Assembly (NCBI GenBank): GCA_003117195.1 | Contig: BDSI01000004.1 | Coordinates: 2,227,290 to 2,291,289 of the forward strand | DNA: 64,000 bases | Direction of reading: 5' to 3' | DNA from: Eudorina sp. 2006-703-Eu-15 | Lineage: Eukaryota; Chlorophyta; Chlorophyceae; Chlamydomonadales; Volvocaceae | Part shown: positions 55,865-64,000 of the stretch, one piece after another | Position numbering within the stretch: the stretch's first letter is position 1 | Layout: each line of letters begins with the position of its first letter | Program-made: the position numbers and the translations under genes | Notes under the pieces: model-generated | Told to the model about the DNA's origin: nothing | Database searches by the model: none | The model's input: only the letters and a program-made list of their open reading frames with translations

Positions 55865-58800
55865 TCAGTCCCTGCTCGCCGCCGCGTACGCGCCCCGCCC
55901 CTGCTCCCGGTGCAGCTGGCAGGGCATCCGCTCCCGGACCCGGCCCAGCAGCGCCGGGTCCACCTCCGCCACCGCTATCCCGGTCGCCAGCGGGTCCGCC
56001 AGTCGGGCGACCACACTGCCCCAGGGGTCCACCACCAGCGCGTGGCCGTAGCTCTCCCGCCGGGAGTTGTGGCGGCCCGCCTGCGCCGCCGCCACAACGT
56101 ACGCCTGGCACTCGATGGCCCGGGCGCGCAGCAGCACCTCCCAGTGGGCGGCGCCCGTGACGACGGTGAAGGCCGAGGGCACGGCCAGGATCTGGGGGGG
56201 GCGCGCGCGCCCGGGGGTCATTGCGGCATGGCGGGGGGTTCCGCAGGGCGCCGGGGTGGCGTCTCAGCGATGAGGGCAGGGAGGGAGGATGGACCGCAAC
56301 GGCTGTGGGGAATGCAGGCAGGTTGGAGTGAGTCGCGGCAGCGCGACGTCCAGGCCAATGGTCGGTAGGCACTGAACCGGGCACTCAAGCGCGCCAGCTC
56401 CCTTTGCATGTGCGAAGTGTGCCCTCGCAGCCGCATGCGGCCTGGCCGCACGCAGGGCCCCCCGCTTTGGCGTTTCGGAATCGGGCGTTCCGGAATGATG
56501 GCACCGCCAGGCACTGGCCCACACCACCGGCCCTGCCCATCCTGCCCGTCCCGCCCTCTCTTGTAACCCCTGCATTGCACTGTACTGTACCGTACTATGC
56601 CGTACTGTACCTGTGCCCCCCGTTCCCATGTGAGGTGCGCGAACAGCTCCGGGAAGCGCAAGTCGTAGCAGGTGGTCAGGCCCAGGCGCCCCGCCGGGGT
56701 GTCCACCACCACCGCCTGCGCAGCAAGCGACAACCGCCGAGATAAGAGGGAGAGAGGGACGGAGGGAGAGAGGGAGATCGGCTGTGGCCCCACCCTCTTC
56801 GTGACTGCGCTGCCCCCAGCGCTTGCCATCCCATTCCAGGACAATATGGCAAGGGTCTTCGGTGCCTGTCGCCCTTTCGCAGGGGCGGGAGCCCGCCACC
56901 CCTCTCCACCTCAACCCCCACCCCCCCATATTCTACACCCCCCTCACCTCCCTGCCGGGTGCGGTAGTACGGCTCTCCATGAGGACGGGGCCGTTGGGCA
57001 CATCCACGTCGAACAGGTGGATCTGGGCGCGGAAAGCGGCCAGGGGGCAGGGGAGCGGAGCGTGGCTGCAGCACCGCCGGCCCCTGCGGCCCATGCACAC
57101 CGGCCCCCTGCCTGGGGGTCAGTGGTCACAGGGTCTGGGCCAATGGGGTCACTCATGGGGCCGCGGTGGGCTCCCATCACGTCTGCACTCAGCCGGGTCA
57201 TCTTCTCCTTCCCCGCCCGCCCGCCCGCCCCCCCGGCCCCCCGGGGCCCTCTCCTCCCTCCTTCCTCCCTCCCCCCCTTCCCCCCTCCACCTTCCGGTAC
57301 CGAGCCACCAGAGCGCCAGTGGCGTCCACCACCACGTGCGTGTTGTAACTGCCGTATAAACAGGGGCACAGCGGCACACGCCGCCGGTCCGGTAACCGGT
57401 TGATGGTTTGCCCCGGGGGGGGAGGTCGGACATCGGGAGGGCGGGTTTGAGGGCTCGAGGTGAGGAGGATAGTGCTCGGGCGGCAGCGCACAGGATGCCC
57501 CTCCCTCCCTGGAGCCGCACCGCGGGCCCCCCCGGACAGCACTCTGCACCCCCCGCCGGCCCCGCCCGGCCCCGCCCCCGGCCCCCCCGACCACCTACAT
57601 GTGTTGCGGATCAGGGCCGACCTCCTGGAACCCGCCCAGCGACAGCCAGATCCCCAGCGACCTGTGAGGGAAGAAAGGAAGGAAGGCAGCAATTCAAGGC
57701 AGCGAGACCAGCGCATCTTCCCCCCTGTTGTCCCTTTGTCCCCATAGGGAACGGGAACCATGTCCCCGGGGCCGTCTCGTTGGAAATGAAAGGCTACCTA
57801 CCGTGGTTCGCCCACCTGGACTATGCTAAAATTCAGCGTCGCACGCGGCCATTGCTCCAGAGACCTGGCCCCAAGTGGCCCATCCAGTGGCCCCCAGTGG
57901 CCCCCAGATGCCCACCTGGCTAGCTCACGGTACTGCCCCATCAGCGGCCCATCCAGCGGCTGTCCGGCTGCCACGGACTGGCGTGGTCTCGGAGGAGGGA
58001 GGGAGGAGGGAGGGAGGAGGGAGGGCCCGTGGGGTTGGGGTTGGGGGTCGATGCGTGTGGAAGCGGAGGCGCGCGAGGTTGCATCAATACCCGCAGACGC
58101 AGCAAGCGCAGCCACGGCCTGTGGTGCGTTGAGCCACAAGCAGGGGGAGGTCACATGTCTGACGCCCCGGACATCGCCCCTTCAGCTGGACCCTGAGACC
58201 CTGGTGCCGCACTGCAACACGGGGCTCCCCCCCTGCATGGGTTGCTGGGCCCCGGGGTCCAGGGACGCCGGTCTGGCGCCGGCACGAGCCCCATCGAGCA
58301 GCCCCGCGATGGTGTGGTTCCGGAGCGCACCCCTTGGGGGCCTTACCTCCGCCTGGGACTCCCCGATGAAGGAGAAGCACTCGGGCAGGAACAGCATGCG
58401 GCACCCCGCCTCCGAGGCTTCCTGTCGCACAGCGGACGTCGACAGGGGGAGGAGTCGGCAACCCACGGGCCCGTATAAGGCCGCGCGCCGCGTTCGCACC
58501 CCTCGAGGCCAACCGGGGGGCACTGGCCAGCGGTCCACACATCGCACGCCATGGTCCCAAGCTCACCTCCTCGTGCGAATGTACGGCACAGCACGCGACC
58601 CCTTCACCTCCCCTGATCATCCAGCCCCCCGCCCCTGTTGGTCATTCAAGACAGCGAAGGAGAAGGCCCCGCACTACGATAGGCCAGGTCGTAAGTCATA
58701 AGGCCTCCCTCGCCTGCCTCCCACCCGACCGTACGGTACGTGGGGCATCGCACCTGGGCCAGTCGGGTGCACGTCCTCAGGTTGGCGGCCTGGTCTCCGG

Positions 58801-59387
58801 TGGCCGTCATCTGGGCCACCGCGATACGGACCGGGCCCGATGTGGCCTCCGCCGGGGGCGCAGTGGCTGCCGGCGCCGGCTCCTGATGAGAGGTGCGATG
58901 CGAGCAGCGGCAGCGGCACCACCTCAAGGTTCCATGTGGATGTGATGTGAACTTGTGAAGTGATGTGATTCTACACATCATGGTGTGGCGAGCAACGTTA
59001 GTGGCGCCACGGGAGTGAGCGTGCTCGACGATGGATTGCGCAGAAATCCGTTGCACCATGCGGCGCCCGCAGGCGCCCGCATCTGGGGCAGGGCATGACG
59101 ACGTCGCGTACAATATGGCCCACCTGTTGTTGCATGGTGGGGCCCTGGGGAAGCGCAGATCCGAGTCCGGGGACTGAGGAGGTGGTGCTGTGCAGCGCGC
59201 GGTGGGCGATGCCTGGGTCCAGTCGAGACGGGCTGGGGGTGGCGCCGGGTTGTGGACGCCTGCCTAGGCAGTCGATGGTGCCGAGGGGACTGACGACGTG
59301 ATGACCTTGATGGCTCAGGTGACGAAGCTGGTTGGCGACGGACCTCAAGGTCCCCACACGAGTCGACGCGGACAACAAAGCACGCAT
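55865..59387 (-). CDS. Nitrilase-superfamily amidase (NIT1/deaminated-glutathione amidase type)
   Basis: Carbon-nitrogen hydrolase; the closest family by motif hydrolyses deaminated glutathione, a repair reaction, in cytosol and organelles. Exons in phase: one ending 58754, then 58421-58347, 57977-57916, 57661-57599, 57348-57291, 57022-56948, 56715-56611, 56191-55865. Conserved blocks: [140 protein letters not shown]. The catalytic Glu (LPE), Lys (YRK) and Cys (TCYDLRFPE) are all present. With start ATG 59059 the protein has 356 residues. A second ATG at 59387 gives a better targeting peptide ([20 protein letters not shown]), and CATCAG before the GAG at about 58885 is a strong acceptor, so a spliced N-terminus is likely; I could not fix its donor. 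An organelle-targeted form is inferred. Confidence 0.92.
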
Positions 59388-60321
59388 CAGAAGGCCGAGC
59401 GGTTGTACGTTATAACCCTTTCAGCGGTGCTGGGGAGGCCCAATGCAAAATCTATAATGTAAATTCAAAAATATCTTCACCAAACCCTGCAACATTCCGG
59501 GTGCTTTCGACTTGCCACATGATCGCCTGACCGTTGGCTTCGTACGACACCAATGATGACCCAGACGACGTGCCCAGACAGAGCGCGACCCTGTTTGACT
59601 GTTGTATTATGAGGTTTGATACGTGGCAAATGCACCGGCGCTTATATTGAATTAACGGTGAACGAGCAAGCTTGCGAAAGTGCGGTCATGTCGGCACTTA
59701 TATTTTCCAGGCTTTCACCTCGATCATGGTTACAACTAGGCAGCGCTTCGCATCTCGGACAGATTGGAGAGGTGTTGATTCACAGTGTCGATGGGCCCAA
59801 GGCGCCGCTGAACACTGATGTGTCCACATCGGAGCGCCACAGCAGCGCATTAATTGACAAATCGCGAATGGACCCTCGGAGGGGTAACGCAATAGCCGCT
59901 CAGCCAAGCGCTGGACCGTCGCTGGAGCCGACCATCTGCCTGTGGGACTCGCGCGTGGTCTCCTTCAGTGTCCCACAACTGCTGTCGGACTCGCAGCAAC
60001 GTCAGGTCTCATATCCTTGGCGCGACCAGGTGATCGTGCCGTGGCTAGTTCCCGCTACGGCACCAGCAACAGGCAACGCCGGGAGACACCAGCCCCAACC
60101 ATTCCCAGGTGGGATCTGCCAAGCAACGTTTGCGCCGGGGGTACAGCGCCTGCTTTTTTAATGGCAGGCTAATGGGGCCAGAAGGGGCGAAAGGCTATGG
60201 ATGGGGAGGGGCCAGAGGAAGGGGCCCGCGGATGGTCAGGAGCGGAGACTCAGCCGGCAGGCCTGGTCAGGAATCACCGCGTCGCGGAAAGGCTATGTGA
60301 ACCCACACGTTCACAGGGGTT
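59388..60321. promoter_or_regulatory. Divergent region, amidase / bL34m, with possible targeting-peptide exon
   Basis: AT-rich at 59400-59720, suitable for two promoters. A plus-strand ATG at 59688 starts a 28-codon piece MSALIFSRLSPRSWLQLGSA, SHLGQIGE, then a weak donor GTGTTG at 59772. It looks like a mitochondrial presequence and could be an alternative first exon of the bL34 gene, but I found no acceptor in the right phase. Confidence 0.35.
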
Positions 60322-60973
60322 ATGTCCGCTGATCTGCCCCGAGTTGGCCCCTTAAGGGTACTGAACCCAAGGCTCCCGCGTGTTGCTTCCCGTCCGCACT
60401 CGGCAGAAGGGCGGTCCGTCCCGCTGGAGGGGGTGGGCGAGCCGCCGCGCTGCCCGGCTGGCCCCAGCGGCACCCCCGCGGCGCCCTTGGAGACCCCCCT
60501 GCAATGCAGCCGGGGGAACACTTACCAGCCCAGTCGGCGGAAGCGGGTCAACAAGCACGGCCTGGAGAAGAGGTAAGGGGGTGACTTTTGCGCACGGAGG
60601 ACGGAGAATGGGGATGTGCGGCCGAAACTTGGGGCATTGCAACGGGTAGCATCCTCCTCCCAGGCCAAGCCGACTCTTGGCCCGGCGTTGATGGGCCAAT
60701 ATACAGCTGCGGCGCGGTCTGCATCGATCAGATCATCGGCAGCGATGGCCTGGAGGGGTCATCTAGGGTTCGTGTCCCTGCTACTGAACGTATGCGTCGC
60801 GCGGTGCGCCCTGTGCGCCTTCTGAGTTCGAGTCGACCCTTCCTGTCAACCCTTCCTTTCGGCCCTCCCTGTCGATCCTGCACCGCAGGCTGAGCACCCC
60901 CCAGGGCCGCGAGGTCCTGCTGCGGCGACTGCGCAAGGGGCGCTGGCGGGTCACTGTGGACTCCTTCAGATGA
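60322..60973 (+). CDS. MRPL34: Mitochondrial ribosomal protein bL34
   Basis: Small basic protein of the large ribosomal subunit. Two exons: 60322-60572 and 60889-60973 (TGA), joined in phase 2 through AGG; 111 residues. The first 64 or so residues are a presequence (MSADLPRVGPLRVLNPRLPR ...), rich in Arg, Pro and Ser. The mature part is RGNTYQPSRRKRVNKHGLEK across the junction, then RLSTPQGREVLLRRLRKGRW, RVTVDSFR. RGNTYQPS is the opening typical of mitochondrial bL34; chloroplast bL34 usually opens with a GTxxKRxRxSGF-type sequence. The Thr/Tyr-Gln-Pro-Ser and Lys-Gly-Arg-Trp motifs are intact. The conserved domain is certain; the start codon is less so because of the possible exon at 59688. 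Confidence 0.88.
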
Positions 60974-61883
60974 GGGGGCCAGTGCCGCCGCCAGTGCAGC
61001 TGCTGCTGCGGTGCGGTGTGGCGCAGCTGCTGGTGGCTCCCATGCGGGTCGACGCAAGTACAGAGCGGTGATGATGTGTGAGCTCAGCTGGGGGGCCCCG
61101 GCTGCAGCCGCACCGCTCCGAGTCACCCCTCTGCTTATTTCTTGACTGGGGTGCGGCCGTGCATCGTTGTGTCGGTGTCGTGGGTCCCTGCGCTGCTGAC
61201 GGGAGACCTTTGACGAGCCAGCGGCCGGTGCAGGGGGACCGTGACCGGCGTGCTGACGCGACAGGGGGTTCTTGCGGCGCATTTCGATGCCACGCCGTGT
61301 GCAGCTCATGAGCCATCTGAAGCTCTTGACGCATCGCGGTAAGTTCGGCGGTGGTGAAGCGGAGGTGGTGAAGAGCAGCTTGACAAAGGAGTGTCAGACA
61401 ACGGAGTGTAAGACAGCGGAGTGTAAGACAGCGGAGTGAAAGACAGCGGAGTGTAAGACAACGGAGTGAAAGACAGCGGAGTGAAAGATAACGTCGATCA
61501 AAAGGTGACACTGGGCTCCCAATGACCACCGGCTGCTGCACGGCCGGCTACGCGGCCTGCCGTGGTCGGGCAGCTCTGGCAGTGGAAGACCACCCGCCGG
61601 CCAGTACCAGTCAGCCGGGGGGCTTCCCGGCACCCGTCTCTGTCGATCGCATGTGACTGGCCAACGACCACCAACGACCACGGCGGAAACCTCTGAAAGA
61701 CTCTCTCTCTCTCTCTCTTTCCCCCCCTAGAGAGTATTCCGCATTTCCGCCCCCAGAAGACCCCGCCAGTTTCCGGGGGATTTGGACAGCCGCTGGCACA
61801 GGACACGCGTGCGGCTCCCGCCTCCCCTGCCGTCGCCCTCGCCCCCTTCCCGCCTCTCAGTGGGTGGGGGGCCCGGCTGTCCG
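60974..61883. other. 3' flanks of bL34m and of the minus-strand gene
   Basis: No further gene seen. Contains the 15-bp tandem array at 61389-61490 and a CTCT run at 61702-61718 followed by C-rich sequence. Confidence 0.5.
61389..61490 (+). repeat. 15-bp tandem repeat carrying TGTAA poly(A) signals
   Basis: About seven copies of AC(A/C)(G/A)CGGAGTG(T/A)AAG. Three units contain TGTAA, at 61407-61411, 61422-61426 and 61452-61456; the others have TGAAA or TGTCA. The array lies some 430 bp after the bL34m stop, on its coding strand, so it may give several 3' ends. Confidence 0.85.
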
Positions 61884-63570
61884 TCAGCTGCGCCAGCGCG
61901 GCTGGGCGTCCAGCTCCAGCATGAGCCGCAGGTTGTCCAGGGCCTTATCGTCCTGCAGGCTCTGCTGCAGCAGTGGCAGCTGGGCAACGGCCGTGCGACC
62001 GATGTTGAGGCCCTGCGCAGCGGTTCCGCGGGGACAGGGACGCGGCGACAGGGTTGGGTGGGGCTCCGGGGAAGCGAAGCGCCAGCGGGCGCCCCCCCCA
62101 CCGGCGGCCTCACGCCGCTACCCGACTGCCCGTTCCCGCCAAGCTCCCCCCGCCCCGGGCCGCCTCACCGCCTCGGGCCGCTCCTCCCTCAGCTGCACCA
62201 GCAGTGCGGCCACTCGGGGCAGATCCATGGACAGCGTCAACTGCGCCTGAGGGAGGGAGGGGCAGGAAGAGGCGAGGGGGCCGTCGTTCGGGGAGGGAGG
62301 CTCAGGCGGCGGACGGGCGTGAGGGGGGTTTAGGGTTTGGGTCCGAAGATCCGAACCCTCACAAGCTGCAGCGCTTGCGGGCTGCCAGTACGGTACATTT
62401 GGGTGCAACACAGCTGGCGACCATGGGCGACCCCCGGCGATCCCTCTTGCCCAGCCCTCCATCCATCCTGCTCGGAAGCGGAAGCAGCCCGCACCAACAC
62501 CGTGCCTACCCCGCATGCCAGAGTCCGCAGTGATGCATTCCTCCCTCCCACACTGCCATACACCTCCGGGCAGTTCTCTGCTGTTCTTTCTCACCTTCAT
62601 GAACTGGAACAATCGACACCTGTGGTTCCTGGTCAGGGCCTGCAGCTCTTGTACCGACTGCGTGATATCCTCGACCGTTAGCTCATTGCTGCCGCGCCTC
62701 CAGAACGTGTTGGGGAGGTTCGTCAGTACCTCGCTCAGCGCGTACATGCTGCGGTCGTAGTACAGCGTGACGTCTGCCGGCGGGTCCGTGAGCGGGCAGG
62801 CAGGCGGGCAGGCAGGCAGGCGGGCAGACAGGCGGGGGCCGGAAGTGCGCGGCGAGATCGGAGGTGTGTGCGGCTACCGTATGTGTTACCCTGGGGTTTA
62901 GGGAAAGCAGCCGTGCGCGAGATGCCGGGGAGCGGACCTGAGCCCGGTGGGAAGTGTCCCAGTAGTGAGCACCGGTTGCGGTTGCTCGTCAGGGAGCGCC
63001 AGTGGGAGCGGGAATCGCGGCCCATGGGGCACCCATCCTTGCACTCGACAGCATTCAACAGCTGTCAGTGTCCGTGTCGCGCAAGTGCGGGGTGCCGCCC
63101 GCACAGATCGCGCTGCGCAATCCTGTCAGGGTGCGGGGCGATGCTATCGGACTCCTCTGGAAGGGAGGGGGCCAGGGTCGTGAGGGCCGGCGGTGGTGGC
63201 GGCGGCCCCGGCCCAGGGTGTCACCCATGTACGGTACGTCTAGTCAGTATGACCCCGGCGCCTCACATACGGAATGTCAACGCTGCGCCTCGGGTCAGTG
63301 TTCTGCCGACCGACAACCCCGACCCCAGGCTTGGACCCGCGGCACTCAGAAACGACAAGAGGTGACCGACATCAGCAGGGTGAAGCCTGCGGTCATGACT
63401 GCCAGCCCACCCAGGCAAAACCAAGGGTGCCACCCACCCCGCGAGCACTCGGCTAAGGCGGCCTTCAACCGCTGCAGGTCAGCGGCGGCCTGCTGCAGCG
63501 TCGTGTACGTGACCCGCTCCGCCTTGGGCTTTAACGCCCACTGCATGGCCGTTCCGGGGCCCCCGGCCAT
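61884..63570 (-). CDS. Protein of unknown function, C-terminal exons (N-terminal exon provisional)
   Basis: I do not recognise the family. Three exons join in phase at the C-terminus: 62773-62595, 62246-62169 and 62012-61884 (TGA). They encode DVTLYYDRSMYALSEVLTNL, PNTFWRRGSNELTVEDITQS, VQELQALTRNHRCRLFQFMK; then AQLTLSMDLPRVAALLVQLR, EERPEA; then GLNIGRTAVAQLPLLQQSLQ, DDKALDNLRLMLELDAQPRW. The text is well ordered and mostly helical, without low complexity, so it is a real conserved-looking protein. The first base of the Asp codon must come from upstream. ATG 63570 starts MAGGPGTAMQWALKPKAERV, TYTTLQQAAADLQRLKAALA; a phase-1 donor near 63411 (CTGG|GTGGGC) would fit, giving about 180 residues, but other exons may lie between. 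The heptad-like TLQQAAADLQRLKAAL segment suggests a coiled coil. Confidence 0.55.
62809..62836. repeat. GGCAGGCG-type short tandem repeat
   Basis: Repeated GGCAGGC/GGCGGGCA units in the presumed first intron of the unknown gene. Confidence 0.7.
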
Positions 63571-64000
63571 GTAGGGTGTGTCGCCGGAGACCCGACACGT
63601 TATGCGGGTGAGCTCCTGCGAGCACCGGCGGTCGGCAGTCCAGGGGGTGCCAGGCGATCAGCCGCGGGGCCTTGGAAACTTGCTGTGCGTGGTCCAGCTG
63701 TACCCCTGTTGCTGCTGCTGCTGCTGAATCGTAACCAAGTTGTGGCGCGGGCTGGAAGGCGCGGCATCGCAGCAACGCCGCCGCCTGAGGTCGTGAGGCG
63801 TCCTTAGCTCCGTACACCTCGGAGGGTAGTCCAACTAATAAACCGCCCACATGCTGCATCCGGTCCCATCGCCCCAATCCGGCTCCATCGCACGATACCA
63901 ATGACCGGCAGTTGGGCCTGAGGCCGCCCTGTTGTTTGGGAACCAGTGCGCGGCCCGCGTGACCCGCCGGCTCTGCACTGCTCGGCACAGGCGTCAGTCG
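63571..64000. other. Window end, no gene resolved
   Basis: 5' flank of the minus-strand gene above. A CTG triplet run (63710-63726) is present. No conserved exon is seen. Confidence 0.5.

Noticed and set aside
59616..60161. 180-codon plus-strand frame
   Set aside because: It has no ATG at its start and no domain. Only the short presequence-like part from 59688 is worth noting.
63002..63574. Plus-strand frame with PILALDSIQQLSVSVSRKCG
   Set aside because: A short protein-like stretch, but it overlaps the presumed minus-strand first exon and intron and cannot be joined to any neighbour.

Overview
This is nuclear DNA from a eukaryote, most likely a volvocine green alga (Chlamydomonas relatives). 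The genes are GC-rich and split by short GT-AG introns. They sit between more AT-rich spacers. The best-resolved proteins are typical of green algae: centrin, a chlorophyll b reductase of the NOL type, CSN8, an MsrA, mitochondrial bL34, a PDDEXK_6/DUF506 protein and a polyglutamine MYB factor. The base TGTAA, the volvocine poly(A) signal, lies downstream of several of them. I joined exons by hand from splice sites, reading phase and family alignment known to me; no alignment or transcript was available.

Layout. 1-4.3 kb: two weakly supported plus-strand genes (a small membrane protein and a low-complexity protein). 6.9-8.75 kb: centrin (minus). 9.96-12.3 kb: HAD-IIA phosphatase-like protein (plus). 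15.1-18.5 kb: DUF506 protein (minus), divergent from the MsrA gene at 19.1-22.4 kb (plus). 22.4-27.3 kb: no gene resolved, one tRNA-like/SINE-like box. 27.3-31.5 kb: MYB factor (minus). 31.5-35.5 kb: AT-rich spacer with a strong palindrome and repeat fragments. 35.48-37.42 kb: eleven copies of a 178-bp tandem repeat, ending 13 bp from the stop codon of a minus-strand gene (37.4-39.7 kb) that itself holds twelve 120-bp in-frame repeats. 41.85-47.9 kb: a composite mobile element, in which a 5'-truncated Ty3/Gypsy-type retrotransposon (zinc-knuckle gag end, an unusual middle domain, RT-RNaseH-integrase-chromodomain, 3' LTR) lies inside 29-bp perfect terminal inverted repeats. 48.9-52.9 kb: NOL (minus), divergent from CSN8 (53.5-54.5 kb, plus). 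55.9-59.4 kb: nitrilase-family amidase (minus), divergent from mitochondrial bL34 (60.3-61.0 kb, plus). 61.9-63.6 kb: a partly resolved gene of unknown function (minus).

The cellular genes are ordinary single-copy housekeeping or regulatory genes with no operon logic; several are arranged head-to-head with about 0.5-1.3 kb between start codons. The most unusual part is 33-48 kb, where a palindrome, two abutting tandem arrays of different period, dispersed repeat pieces and nested transposons lie together. I did not find a clearly new biological system; the strongest candidates for something undescribed are the middle domain and frame arrangement of the retroelement, and the repeat-protein gene with its satellite-like 3' flank.
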